Source of the DNA: Amycolatopsis thermalba
GTDB taxonomy: Bacteria; Actinomycetota; Actinomycetes; Mycobacteriales; Pseudonocardiaceae
NCBI RefSeq assembly: GCF_003385215.1
Contig: NZ_PQHW01000080.1
Location: 1-32,667, forward strand
Direction of reading: 5' to 3'
Length of the DNA stretch: 32,667 nt
Below the pieces are notes generated by a model. That model saw only the letters and a list, made by a program, of their open reading frames with translations, ran no database searches and was not told where the DNA came from. A program made the translations under genes and the position numbers. The number at the start of each line of letters is the position of its first letter. Position 1 is the first letter of the stretch. Positions 14,822 to 23,286 of the stretch are shown here, in pieces.

Positions 14822-15157
14822 ACCTATCCTCCGGGGTATCGGCAGTGATACGAAAAACCACGCGACAGCAAGGAAAACCGCCGCGAGGTCATCGGAATTG
14901 GTTGCTACCGATGGGTAAAGTAGTTTCGCGGCGTCCGCATTGGCAATACGTCCGCGCGGATTGTCCTTGGGGGCCAAGGAACTTGTCACCGGCTGATACG
15001 GCCGCGCCGATCGGACCCGTACGACGCGGACAATGTTCACCGGCGGCCTGCGCGAGCACTCACCGCGGTGACAAAAACCGGTTTCCCGGCTCGCGCGCGT
15101 GTGCCGACAACGCGCGGCCGCCTTGACCGGCAGGGGGGCCGGTTCTAGGTTCCGCGA
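14822..15157. other. Divergent regulatory region, 336 bases, no gene
   Basis: This gap lies between the divergent secreted protein gene (start 14821) and acyl-CoA synthetase gene (start 15158). It is AT-richer than its surroundings near 14850-14960. It holds the inverted repeat at 14964-14980, two GTGACAA sites (14983-14989 reverse, 15068-15074 forward, the latter inside ggtgacaaaaaccgg) and the synthetase promoter. Frames reading through it are short and unconvincing. Confidence 0.7.
14964..14980. promoter_or_regulatory. Inverted repeat, candidate operator
   Basis: TCCTTGG-GGG-CCAAGGA is a perfect 7+3+7 palindrome in the middle of the divergent promoter region, followed at once by a TTGTCAC site (14983-14989). 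Its form suits a dimeric regulator such as a TetR-family protein, but none is encoded next to it. Confidence 0.45.
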
Positions 15158-15160
15158 ATG
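15123..15160 (+). promoter_or_regulatory. Promoter of the acyl-CoA synthetase, leaderless
   Basis: TTGACC (15123-15128), a 17-base spacer and TAGGTT (15146-15151) form the clearest -35/-10 pair in the window. The ATG at 15158 is six bases after the -10, with no ribosome site, so the transcript should be leaderless. Confidence 0.65.
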
Positions 15161-17203
15161 CCCGAGTGCGTGACGTTCGACCTGTTCTCCGGCCAGCCGC
15201 GCGCCGCGCTGTGGCCGCTGCTCGGGTCGCCGGAACTGTACCCCCGCTTCTTCCGGGGCGTCGGTGCGGTCGAGCGGACGGGCGGCCGGGGACGCCACGC
15301 ACGCTACCGGATCCGGCTGACGCTCAGCGGACGTCCGGTCGAGCACGAGATGCGGGTGCTGCTGAGCCGCCGCGAGGAACAGCTGGTGCTGGAGACGGTG
15401 CCGGACACCGGTGGCTGCCTGTCGGTGCGCCTGTCCGACGCCTCCCCGGGCACCCGGCTCAAGATCATCTACTTCCGGCCGGGCGTGCCGGGCCCGGGCC
15501 GCGCCCCCACCGCCGCCGAGGTGCGGTCGTGGGCGCGGGACGGTCTCGATCGGATCGAGCGCCACCTCCGGGAGATCGCGGAACCGTGGCCGCCCGGCCG
15601 CGCCCCGTCGACCCGGCAGATCGCCAACACCCTGATCGCGGCGGGCATCCTGGCGCCCGCCCGGCCGGACCGCCTCGTGCGGCAGCTGCGCGCGCTGGTC
15701 CAGTGGGGCGCCACCCTGGCCGGTGGGTACACCGCGGCCGCGGCCCGCTCGCCCCGCGGCATCGCGGTGATCGACGACGACGGCGCCCCCACCACGTTCG
15801 CCGGGCTGAGCGCCGAGGCGAACCGGCTCGCCGCCGCGCTGCGGGCCGTCGGCGTCGGACCGGACGGCACCGTGGCGATCATGGCGCGCAACCACAGCGC
15901 GATGGTGAAGACACTGCTCGCGTGCGGACGGCTGGGCGCGGGCACCGTGCTGCTCAACACCGGCCTGGCCCGGCCGCAGGTGGCCGACGCGGTGGCGCGG
16001 CACGACGTGCGCGTGCTGGTGGCCGACGGCGAGTTCGCGCCGCTGGTGGCCGGGCTGCCGCTCACCGCGGTCGTGCTCACCGGCGCCGACGCGGGCCCGG
16101 CGGGGCAGCCGACGCTGGCCGAGGTCATCGCCGACACCCCCGACGCCGAGTTCACCCCGCCCGAACGGCCCGCGGCGATCGTCGTCCTCACCTCGGGCAC
16201 CACCGGCACGCCCAAGGGCGCGCGGCGGCCGACGCCGAAGGGCCTGGGCGCCGCGGTGGCGCTGCTGTCGCGGATTCCGTTGCGGGCGGGGGAACGCATC
16301 CTGATGGCCGCCCCGCTGTTCCACACCTGGGGCCTGTCCGCGCTGCAGGTCGGCATGCCGCTGCGGGCGACACTGGTGATGCAGCGCCGGTTCGACCCGG
16401 AGGCGTGCCTGCGGGCGATCCAGGACCACCGGTGCACCGCGATGTTCGCGGTTCCGGTGATGCTGCAGCGCATCATGGCGCTGCCGGCGGACGTGCGGGC
16501 GCGGTACGACACCAGCGGCCTGCGGATCGTGGCGAGCAGCGGGTCGGCCCTGCCCGTTTCGCTCGTCACGGCGTTCCAGGACGCCTTCGGTGACGTGCTC
16601 TACAACTTCTACGGCTCGACCGAGGTGTCGGCGGCCTCCGTCGCCACCCCGGCCGACCTGCGCGCCGCCCCCGCCACCGCCGGATATCCGCCACTGGGCA
16701 CGCGGCTGGCGGTGCTCGGCCCGGCGGGCGAACCGGTGCCGCCGGGCACGGTCGGCGCCATCTTCGTCGGCAACGACCTGCTCTTCGACGGCTACACGGA
16801 CGGCACCAGCCGCACGGTCCGCCGCGAGCTGATGGACACCGGCGACCGCGGCTACCTCGACGCCGACGGCCGGTTGTTCGTCGCCGGCCGGGACGACGAC
16901 ATGATCGTCTCCGGCGGGGAGAACGTGTTCCCGCGGCCGGTGGAGGAGGCGCTGACCGAGCTGCCCGGCGTCGCCGACGCGGCCGTGCTCGGCGTGCCCG
17001 ACGACGAGTTCGGGCAGCGGCTGGTCGCGTTCGTGACGGTGCGGCCGGGGGCCCGGCTCGACGAGGACGTGGTGCGCGCGTACCTGCGCCGCCGGGTCGC
17101 GCGGTTCGCGATCCCGCGCGAGGTGGTGTTCGTCGACGAGCTGCCGCGCACGCCGACCGGCAAGGTGCTCAAGCGCCTGCTGCTGGAGGACGCTGGCGGG
17201 TGA
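15158..17203 (+). CDS. Acyl-CoA synthetase (AMP-binding) with N-terminal SRPBCC-like domain
   Basis: A 681-aa protein, about 130-150 residues longer than an ordinary FadD. Residues about 1-140 look like a small SRPBCC/START-type fold (CVTFDLFSGQPRAALWPLL, SPELYPRFFRGVGAVERT, RYRIRLTLSGRPVEHEMRV, a final helix DGLDRIERHLREIAEPW). Residues about 150-680 are an adenylate-forming ligase: LTSGTTGTPKGARRP (P-loop, near 345), APLFHTWGLSALQ, NFYGSTEVS, MDTGDRGYLDADGRLFVAGRDDDMIVSGGE (split here only by position), and PTGKVLKR with the catalytic Lys. The N-terminal ligase portion resembles FadD2/FadD12-type mycobacterial enzymes. It should activate a fatty or sterol-derived acid to its CoA thioester. 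Its closeness to the mce operon suggests action on an imported lipid (inference). Confidence 0.9.
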   Translation: MPECVTFDLFSGQPRAALWPLLGSPELYPRFFRGVGAVERTGGRGRHARYRIRLTLSGRPVEHEMRVLLSRREEQLVLETVPDTGGCLSVRLSDASPGTRLKIIYFRPGVPGPGRAPTAAEVRSWARDGLDRIERHLREIAEPWPPGRAPSTRQIANTLIAAGILAPARPDRLVRQLRALVQWGATLAGGYTAAAARSPRGIAVIDDDGAPTTFAGLSAEANRLAAALRAVGVGPDGTVAIMARNHSAMVKTLLACGRLGAGTVLLNTGLARPQVADAVARHDVRVLVADGEFAPLVAGLPLTAVVLTGADAGPAGQPTLAEVIADTPDAEFTPPERPAAIVVLTSGTTGTPKGARRPTPKGLGAAVALLSRIPLRAGERILMAAPLFHTWGLSALQVGMPLRATLVMQRRFDPEACLRAIQDHRCTAMFAVPVMLQRIMALPADVRARYDTSGLRIVASSGSALPVSLVTAFQDAFGDVLYNFYGSTEVSAASVATPADLRAAPATAGYPPLGTRLAVLGPAGEPVPPGTVGAIFVGNDLLFDGYTDGTSRTVRRELMDTGDRGYLDADGRLFVAGRDDDMIVSGGENVFPRPVEEALTELPGVADAAVLGVPDDEFGQRLVAFVTVRPGARLDEDVVRAYLRRRVARFAIPREVVFVDELPRTPTGKVLKRLLLEDAGG

Positions 17204-17231
17204 CACCCGCGGAACCGGTATTTCGTCGTTC

Positions 17232-17249
17232 CGTGACAAGAAAAACCGG
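17232..17249 (+). repeat. Copy 2 of the identical 18-bp intergenic block containing GTGACAA
   Basis: Identical to 12462-12479. It lies 101 bp before the ATG of the secreted protein that leads the mce operon. A possible promoter follows (TTGTGG 17276-17281, 18 bases, TAACGT 17300-17305). Confidence 0.6.
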
Positions 17250-17332
17250 TGCCGCCGGAGAACGAACGCGAAGCGTTGTGGCGCTCGTTGACTCGTCGGT
17301 AACGTCCTCGCGGTCCGCTACCGGAGGGTTCG

Positions 17333-18502
17333 ATGACGCAAACCCGGTCACGTCGCGCCGCTGTCGCCGCGCTGGGACTGGCTCTCGTGGCCGCCGCGCC
17401 GGCGCCCGCGACGACGGCCGTCGCCACCGCGGCCACCCGCGGCGGCACGAGCACGTGCCAGGCCGGGGGACCGGTGGACGTGCCGGTCTCCTTCAGCGCC
17501 ACGTTCGGCGAAACCGTTGTGCAGGGCGCGAACGTGCCCGTGTCGGCGGCGTCCGTGACCCTCGTCGTGCCGGCCGGGGCGGTCGACGCGTTGCGCGATT
17601 CGGGCGCCACGTCGGTGGACGCGTCCGCCGCGGTGGAGCTGAGCGTCACCCAGCAGGCGGGCACCCAGGAACTGACCGTCACCGGACTGTCCACATCGGA
17701 GATCCCGCTCCCCGCCGACGGCGAGCTGCGGATCACGCTGCCCGGCCGCGTTCCGCCGATCGCGGCCGGTGCGGGTCCGGTGACGGTCTCCCTCACTTCG
17801 CTGGTTCCCAAGCTGGTCGCGCGCGGTGAGACGCTGACCGCCGACCTGGCGTGCACCGCCGACCCGGCGGCGAACGGGGAGCTGGCACGCGTGGCGGTGA
17901 CCGCGCCCGCCGCGCCACCGGTGCCCGGCGTCACGGCGGACACGCCGCTGCTGACGGCGAAGTTCCTCGTCGACGGCGTCTCACGCATCGCGAAGATGGG
18001 TTCGGACCTGGTGCTGGAACAGGGCACGTTCGACGCCGGCCTGTTCCCCGGCGACCTGCCGGACACGATCCGCGTCGAGGGCGAGCTGAACCTGCCGAAG
18101 TCGGCCGGCTACTTCGTGGCGTTCCGGTTCATGCCGGTCACCAGCGACGTGGAGCTGCCGCAGGAGGGCAAGGCGACGGGCACGGCGGACATCAGCGGTG
18201 GCCTGTTCACCCCCACGATCGACCTGACGGTGCGGGTGAACCTGGTGGTGAGCGACGTGCGGCAGGACGGCGTGCCGATCGCGGTGGGCGCGAACTGCCG
18301 GACGGTTTCGCCGCTGGTGATCCCGATGAAGGGACAGACCTCGCTGCTGCCCGGCAGCAAGTCGACGATCGAGTCCACTTTCGACATTCCCGCGTTCTCC
18401 GGCTGCGGCGTGAGCGAGGACCTGGACCCGCTGCTGACCGGCCTGATTTCGGGCCCGGGCAACAAGATGACCACGACGCTGACCGCGCAGGGGGTGGGCT
18501 GA
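17333..18502 (+). CDS. Secreted DUF6801-like protein, probable first gene of the mce operon
   Basis: A 389-aa exported protein with a signal peptide (MTQTRSRRAAVAALGLALVA, cleavage near ATA about 30-37). The mature N-terminus (TCQAGGPVDVPVSFSATFGE, later LVARGETLTADLACTAD) resembles the Cys-bounded first domain of the protein at 13544. The C-terminal half (AFRFMPVTSDVELPQEGKATG, GANCRTVSPL, AFSGCGVSEDLDPLLTGLISGPGNKMTTTL) aligns clearly with that protein's second domain. It lacks the TTTEP linker. The ATG has a GGAGG site. The TGA ends one base before the GTG of yrbEA, so it should be co-transcribed with the mce genes. A surface lipid-binding or partner role for the importer is plausible but unproven. 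Confidence 0.85.
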   Translation: MTQTRSRRAAVAALGLALVAAAPAPATTAVATAATRGGTSTCQAGGPVDVPVSFSATFGETVVQGANVPVSAASVTLVVPAGAVDALRDSGATSVDASAAVELSVTQQAGTQELTVTGLSTSEIPLPADGELRITLPGRVPPIAAGAGPVTVSLTSLVPKLVARGETLTADLACTADPAANGELARVAVTAPAAPPVPGVTADTPLLTAKFLVDGVSRIAKMGSDLVLEQGTFDAGLFPGDLPDTIRVEGELNLPKSAGYFVAFRFMPVTSDVELPQEGKATGTADISGGLFTPTIDLTVRVNLVVSDVRQDGVPIAVGANCRTVSPLVIPMKGQTSLLPGSKSTIESTFDIPAFSGCGVSEDLDPLLTGLISGPGNKMTTTLTAQGVG

Positions 18503-18503
18503 C

Positions 18504-19286
18504 GTGACCGCCCCCGTCGCCGCCGCCCGGAACGCCGTCGGCGAGTTCGGCAAGCTCTTCGGCCTCGCCCTGGACATCGTCGTCGCCATGTTCAAGCGGC
18601 CCTTCCAGGTGCGGGAGTTCGTGCAGCAGTTCTGGTTCGTCGCGAGCGTGTCGATCCTGCCCGCGGCGCTCGTCAGCATCCCGTTCGGTGCCGTCATCAC
18701 CCTCCAGCTCGGCGGCCTCACCAGCCAGCTGGGCGCCGAGTCGTTCAACGGCGCCGCCAGCGTCCTCGCCGTCATCCAGCAGGCCAGCCCGATCGTCACC
18801 ACCCTCGTCGTCGCCGGGGCGGGCGGCAGCGCGATCTGCGCCGAACTCGGCTCACGCACCATCCGCGAGGAGATCGACGCCATGGAGGTCCTCGGCGTCT
18901 CCCCGATCCAGCGGCTCGTCGTGCCGCGGGTGCTCGCCGCCATGGCCGTCGCCGTGCTGCTCAACGGCATGGTCAGCTTCGTCGGCGTCACCGGCGGCTA
19001 CGTGTTCAACGTCCTGCTGCAGGACGGCACCCCGGGCGCGTTCCTCGCCAGCTTCTCCGCCCTGGCGCAGCTGCCCGACCTGTGGGTGGGCGAGATCAAG
19101 GCGGTGATCTTCGGGTTCCTCGCCGGGCTCGTCGCCTCCTACCGCGGCCTCCACCCCAAGGGCGGCGCCAAGGGCGTGGGGGACGTGGTCAACCAGTCCG
19201 TCGTCATCACGTTCCTGCTGCTGTTCTTCGTGAACTTCGTGATCAGCGTGATCTACCTGCGCGTCGTGCCGGCGAAGGGAGCCTGA
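18504..19286 (+). CDS. yrbEA: YrbE/MlaE-family ABC transporter permease A
   Basis: A 260-aa membrane protein of the MlaE/YrbE family, which forms the inner-membrane permease pair of Mce lipid importers. After an amphipathic N-terminus (FGLALDIVVAMFKRPFQVREF) come membrane segments with the family's signature motifs: VSIPFGAVITLQLG, SPIVTTLVVAGAGGSAICAELGSRTIREEIDAMEVLGVSPIQ (given in part), LVVPRVLAA, and a C-terminal region with NQSVVITFLLLFFVNFV. The EEIDAMEVLG cytoplasmic helix is the contact site for the ATPase in the family. The GTG start follows the preceding stop by one base. The ATPase (Mkl/MlaF type) is not in the window; in actinobacteria it is usually encoded elsewhere. Confidence 0.95.
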   Translation: MTAPVAAARNAVGEFGKLFGLALDIVVAMFKRPFQVREFVQQFWFVASVSILPAALVSIPFGAVITLQLGGLTSQLGAESFNGAASVLAVIQQASPIVTTLVVAGAGGSAICAELGSRTIREEIDAMEVLGVSPIQRLVVPRVLAAMAVAVLLNGMVSFVGVTGGYVFNVLLQDGTPGAFLASFSALAQLPDLWVGEIKAVIFGFLAGLVASYRGLHPKGGAKGVGDVVNQSVVITFLLLFFVNFVISVIYLRVVPAKGA

Positions 19287-19290
19287 GGCA

Positions 19291-20118
19291 GTGACCCACC
19301 GGTTGCTCAACCCGGAGCGCCCGATGAACGGCCTGGTGCGCCTGGGCGATCAGCTCGCCTTCTACCTGCGCGCCCTGGCCTGGACGCCCCGCACGCTCAC
19401 CCGCTACGGCCGCGAGGTGATCCGCCTGCTCGCCGAGGTCGCGTTCGGCAGCGGCGCGCTCGCCGTCATCGGCGGCACGATCGGCGTGATGGTCGGCATG
19501 TGCGTGTTCACCGGCACGGTCGTCGGCCTGCAGGGCTTCTCCGCGCTCGACCAGCTGGGCACGTCGGCCTTCGCCGGGTTCCTCTCGGCCTACTTCAACA
19601 CCCGCGAGATCGCCCCGCTGGTCGCCGCGCTCGCGCTGTCGTCCACCGTCGGCTCCGGGTTCACCGCCCAGCTCGGCGCGATGCGGATCGCCGAGGAGAT
19701 CGACGCGCTCGAGGTGATGGCCGTGCGCAGCATGCCCTACCTGGTGACCACCCGGATCGTCGCCGGGTTCGTCGCGATCATCCCGCTGTACGTGATCGGC
19801 CTGCTGACCTCCTACCTCGCGGCCCGCACGATCACCGTCACCGTCTACGGCCAGTCCGGCGGCACCTACGACCACTACTTCAGCCTGTTCCTGCCGCCCG
19901 AGGACGTGCTCTGGTCGTTTCTCAAGGTGATGGTGTTCAGCGTCGCGATCATCCTCACGCACTGCTTCTACGGCTACCGCGCCGGCGGCGGCCCGGCCGG
20001 GGTGGGGGTCGCGGTGGGCCGCTCGGTGCGCACCTCGATCGTCGTGGTCAGCGTGCTCGACTTCTTCCTCAGCCTGGCGATCTGGGGCGCCACCACGACC
20101 GTGCGGGTGGCCGGATGA
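19291..20118 (+). CDS. yrbEB: YrbE/MlaE-family ABC transporter permease B
   Basis: A 275-aa partner permease of the same fold. Motifs include GGTIGVMVGMCVFTGTVVGLQ, REIAPLVAALALSSTVGSGFTAQLGAMRIAEEIDALEVMAV (in part), TTRIVAGFVAIIPLYVIGL, and HCFYGYRAGGGPAGVGVAVG near the C-terminus. It should form the heterodimeric membrane channel with YrbEA. The GTG start is four bases after the YrbEA stop, with a GGAG-type site in GAAGGGAG. Its TGA overlaps the mceA ATG (ATGA), showing tight co-expression. Confidence 0.95.
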   Translation: MTHRLLNPERPMNGLVRLGDQLAFYLRALAWTPRTLTRYGREVIRLLAEVAFGSGALAVIGGTIGVMVGMCVFTGTVVGLQGFSALDQLGTSAFAGFLSAYFNTREIAPLVAALALSSTVGSGFTAQLGAMRIAEEIDALEVMAVRSMPYLVTTRIVAGFVAIIPLYVIGLLTSYLAARTITVTVYGQSGGTYDHYFSLFLPPEDVLWSFLKVMVFSVAIILTHCFYGYRAGGGPAGVGVAVGRSVRTSIVVVSVLDFFLSLAIWGATTTVRVAG

Positions 20119-21296
20119 GCGAGCGACGCAGACGCCTGGTGTTCGGCGCGCTCGGGCTGGTGTTCCTCGCGCTGCTCGGCGCGATGGGCTGGTTCGCGGT
20201 CGCCGTCTACCGCAAGACCTTCAGCTCCGCCGTCCCGGTGGTGCTGCGGGCCGAGCGGGCCGGCACCCAGCTGAAGGAGAACGCCGACGTCAAGGTGCGC
20301 GGGGTCCTCGTCGGATCGGTGCGCTCGATCGAGGTCCGGCCCGGCTGGGTCGACGTCGAGCTGGCCATGGACCCGGACCGCATCTCCGGCATCCCGTCCA
20401 ACGTGTCCGCCCGGCTGCTGCCGAAGACGTTGTTCGGTCAGCGTTACGTCAGCCTGGTGATCCCGCCGGAGCCCGCGCCGCGCGCGCTGTCCGCCGGTGC
20501 GGTGATCCAGGAGGACCGCAGCACCCAGGCGGTCGAGGTGGAGCAGGCGCTGCGTGATCTGCTGCCGGTGCTGCAGGCCGTGCAGCCGCAGAAGCTCGCG
20601 AGCACGCTCGGCGCGGTGTCGCAGGCGCTGGAAGGCCGCGGCCCCGAGCTGGGCACGACGCTGGTGGCGCTCGGCGACTACCTGGGCCGGCTCAACCCGG
20701 AGGTGCCGGCGCTGCGCACCGCGATCACCAAGCTCGCCGACACCGTGCGGACCTACACCACCGCCGCGCCGGACCTGGTGGACGCGATGGCCGATCTGCG
20801 CGCCACCGCGGCCACCCTGACCCGGCAGCAGCAGGACCTCGCCGCGCTGTTCGGCACGGTCACCGCCGCCGCCTCCGACGCGCGGGGCTTCCTGGACGCC
20901 AACGACGACACGCTGGTCGACCTGTCCGCGGACAGCAGGCCGGTGCTCGACCTGCTCGCCGAGTACAGCCCGGAGATCCCGTGCGTGGCCGACGCGGCCG
21001 CCCGGTTGAAACCGGTCGTCGAGCGAGCCCTGGGGGTGGGCACGGCCGAACCCGGCCTGCACGTGGACCTGACGGTGCGGCCGCCGAGGCAGGGCGGCGC
21101 CCCGCCGCCCGCGGCGGACGGACCGCGGTGCCCGGCGGCCGGGTCGGCCGCGCCCGGGGCGGACACCCCGGCCGCGCAGCGGTTCCTGTCCGAGCTGCTC
21201 GCCCCGGTGCTGGGGGAGCGGCCGTCCGAGATCCCCGGCTGGAGCGGGCTGCTGATGAACCCGCTGCTGCGTGGCGCGGAGGTGACGCTGAAATGA
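20115..21296 (+). CDS. mceA: Mce family protein A
   Basis: A 393-aa protein with an N-terminal membrane anchor (about 8-30, VFGALGLVFLALLGAMGWFAV) and one MCE domain (about 38-118: VPVVLRAERAGTQLKENADV, KVRGVLVGSVRSIEV, LLPKTLFGQRYVSLV). A helical region follows (about 140-300: AVEVEQALRDLLPVL, LGTTLVALGDYLGRLNPEVP), then a Pro/Ala-rich tail with Cys residues. MCE domains stack into a hexameric tube or tunnel through which lipids pass across the envelope. The ATG overlaps the yrbEB stop; the stop overlaps mceB. The frame extends upstream, but that part is a shadow of yrbEB. The substrate cannot be read from sequence. Confidence 0.93.
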   Translation: MSERRRRLVFGALGLVFLALLGAMGWFAVAVYRKTFSSAVPVVLRAERAGTQLKENADVKVRGVLVGSVRSIEVRPGWVDVELAMDPDRISGIPSNVSARLLPKTLFGQRYVSLVIPPEPAPRALSAGAVIQEDRSTQAVEVEQALRDLLPVLQAVQPQKLASTLGAVSQALEGRGPELGTTLVALGDYLGRLNPEVPALRTAITKLADTVRTYTTAAPDLVDAMADLRATAATLTRQQQDLAALFGTVTAAASDARGFLDANDDTLVDLSADSRPVLDLLAEYSPEIPCVADAAARLKPVVERALGVGTAEPGLHVDLTVRPPRQGGAPPPAADGPRCPAAGSAAPGADTPAAQRFLSELLAPVLGERPSEIPGWSGLLMNPLLRGAEVTLK

Positions 21297-22279
21297 TCCG
21301 ACCGCTGGTCAAGGGCCTGATCTTCGCGGTCGTCACGGTGCTGGCGACCGGGCTCCTGGCGATCACGATCGCCAACCGCGGCGACGGCGGCACGGTCACT
21401 TACCGCGCCTGGTTCAGCGACGTCACCTCGCTCAACCCCGGCGACGACGTGCGCATGGCCGGGGTGCGCATCGGGCAGGTCACCGGCATCGAGATCGTGG
21501 ACCGCCGCATCGCCGAGGTGTCGTTCTCGGTGGACCGCGACCGCACGCTCAGCGCGACGGTCACCGCGGCGGTGAAGTACCGCAACCTGATCGGCCAGCG
21601 GTACATCACGCTCGACCAGGGCACCGGTACCGGGCGCCTGGAGCCGGGCGGACTGATCCCGCTCGACCGCACCCGGCCCGCGCTGGACCTGACCGCGGTG
21701 TTCAACGGGTTCAAGCCGCTGTTCCAGGCGCTGTCCCCGCAGGACGTCAACCAGCTCGCGGGCGAGATCGTGCAGGTGCTGCAGGGCGAGGGCGGCACGG
21801 TCGCGGACCTGTTGCGGCACACCGCGTCGCTGACGTCCTCGCTCGCCGGCCAGGACCAGGTGATCGGCCAGGTGATCACGAACCTCAACCAGGTGCTCGA
21901 CCGCGTCAACGCGCGTGACGGGCAGCTCGCGCAGCTGCTCGACGCGACCCAGCAGCTGGTGTCCGGTCTCGCCGCGAACTCCGGCGCGATCGGCGGCGCC
22001 ATCGACGGCATCGGCGAGCTCACCACCGCCACCGCCGGGCTCGTCCGGGACGCGCGGGAACCACTCCGCAACGACATCGACGCGCTGGAGAAACTGGCGC
22101 GCACCCTGGGCGACAACACCCCCGAGTTCGAGCGGTTCCTGAACAACCTGCCCGTCAAGTACGAGGCGATCGGCCGCATCGCCTCCTACGGCTCGTGGCT
22201 GAACTTCTACCTGTGCTCGGTGCGCTCCGACGCCACCCCCGCGCCCGGCGGCGGCCCGGTCGGCGTGCCGGTGACCTAG
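21293..22279 (+). CDS. mceB: Mce family protein B
   Basis: A 328-aa protein: N-terminal anchor (LVKGLIFAVVTVLATGLLA), MCE domain at about 33-115 (YRAWFSDVTSLNPGDDVRMAG, VRIGQVTGIEI, YRNLIGQRYITLD), then a long helical part (NQVLDRVNARDGQLAQLLDA, LVRDAREPLRNDIDALEKL) and the conserved end region YGSWLNFYLCSV seen in MceB-type proteins. The ATG overlaps the mceA stop (ATGA). It ends 14 bases before mceC, the largest gap inside the mceA-mceF run. It is one of six non-identical subunits expected in an actinobacterial Mce assembly. Confidence 0.93.
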   Translation: MIRPLVKGLIFAVVTVLATGLLAITIANRGDGGTVTYRAWFSDVTSLNPGDDVRMAGVRIGQVTGIEIVDRRIAEVSFSVDRDRTLSATVTAAVKYRNLIGQRYITLDQGTGTGRLEPGGLIPLDRTRPALDLTAVFNGFKPLFQALSPQDVNQLAGEIVQVLQGEGGTVADLLRHTASLTSSLAGQDQVIGQVITNLNQVLDRVNARDGQLAQLLDATQQLVSGLAANSGAIGGAIDGIGELTTATAGLVRDAREPLRNDIDALEKLARTLGDNTPEFERFLNNLPVKYEAIGRIASYGSWLNFYLCSVRSDATPAPGGGPVGVPVT

Positions 22280-22293
22280 GCGAGGTGCCGTCG

Positions 22294-23286
22294 ATGAAGT
22301 CGTTCCGGTCGCGCAACTCCTTCCGGCTCGGGCTCGCCGGGCTGGCCCTGATGCTCGTGCTCGGCGCGCTCACCCTGTTCTGGGACCGGCTGCCCGCGCT
22401 GGGCGGCACCACCTACACCGCGGAGTTCACCGAGGCCGCCGGGCTCAAGAGCGGCGACGAGGTGCGGGTCGCGGGCGCGAAGGTCGGCGAGGTCACCGGC
22501 GTCTCGCTGGACGGCGACCACGTCAAGGTCACCTTCCGCGTCGACGACACGTGGGTCGGCGACGAGAGCACCGTCTCGGTGCGCATCAAGACGTTGCTGG
22601 GCGCCAAGAACCTCGCGCTCGACCCGCGCGGCGAGCGCGACCAGGACCCGGACCAGCCCATCCCGCGCAGCCGCACGGTCATCCCGTACGACGTCAACGA
22701 CGCCTTCGCCGACCTGGCCCGCACCACCGGTGAACTCGACACCGGCCAGCTCGCGGCGAGCTTCCGCACGCTCGCGCAGACCTTCGACGCCGCCACCCCG
22801 CAGGACGTCCGGTCCGCTTTGGACGGTCTGGCCGCGTTGTCGGAAACCATTTCCTCGCGCGACACCCAGCTCAAGCAGCTGCTGGACGGCACCGCGCAAC
22901 TCAGCGGCACGGTCGCCGAACGCACCGACCGGCTCGCCCGCCTGATCACCGACGGGAACGTGCTGCTGACCGAGTTCGACCAGCGCCGGGCCGCGATCGA
23001 CCAGCTGCTGCGCGGCACCCGGGACCTGGCCCAGCAGGTGCGCGGCCTGATCGACGAGAACACCGCGCAGCTCGGCCCCGCGCTGGAACAGCTCGACCGG
23101 GTCACCGACGTGCTGCAGCGCAACCAGGCCACGCTGGATCGCAGCCTGAGCCTGTCCGGCCCGTTCTACCGGCTGCTGGGCGACGCGCTCGGCAACGGCG
23201 CCTGGATCGACACCTACCTGTGCGGGCTCATCGTCCCCGCGGACGGCAGCCCGTGCATGCCACCGAAACCGGGAGGAGGTGGCTGA
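22294..23286 (+). CDS. mceC: Mce family protein C
   Basis: A 330-aa protein: basic start (MKSFRSRNSFR), membrane anchor at about 12-30, MCE domain at about 38-120 (YTAEFTEAAGLKSGDEVRVAG, AKVGEVTGVSL, IKTLLGAKNLALD), a helical region (TQLKQLLDGTAQLSGTVAER, DQLLRGTRDLAQQVRGL) and the family's C-terminal signature GNGAWIDTYLCGL. The tail is short and Pro/Gly-rich (CMPPKPGGGG). The ATG 22294 is preferred over GTG 22285 because GAGGTG is correctly spaced before it. The stop overlaps the mceD ATG by one base (TGATG). Confidence 0.93.
   Translation: MKSFRSRNSFRLGLAGLALMLVLGALTLFWDRLPALGGTTYTAEFTEAAGLKSGDEVRVAGAKVGEVTGVSLDGDHVKVTFRVDDTWVGDESTVSVRIKTLLGAKNLALDPRGERDQDPDQPIPRSRTVIPYDVNDAFADLARTTGELDTGQLAASFRTLAQTFDAATPQDVRSALDGLAALSETISSRDTQLKQLLDGTAQLSGTVAERTDRLARLITDGNVLLTEFDQRRAAIDQLLRGTRDLAQQVRGLIDENTAQLGPALEQLDRVTDVLQRNQATLDRSLSLSGPFYRLLGDALGNGAWIDTYLCGLIVPADGSPCMPPKPGGGG

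Noticed and set aside
14822-17239. 1231-aa reverse frame covering the acyl-CoA synthetase and the secreted protein
   Set aside because: The part beyond 14821 is antisense to a well-supported acyl-CoA synthetase and to its promoter; only 13544-14821 is coding.
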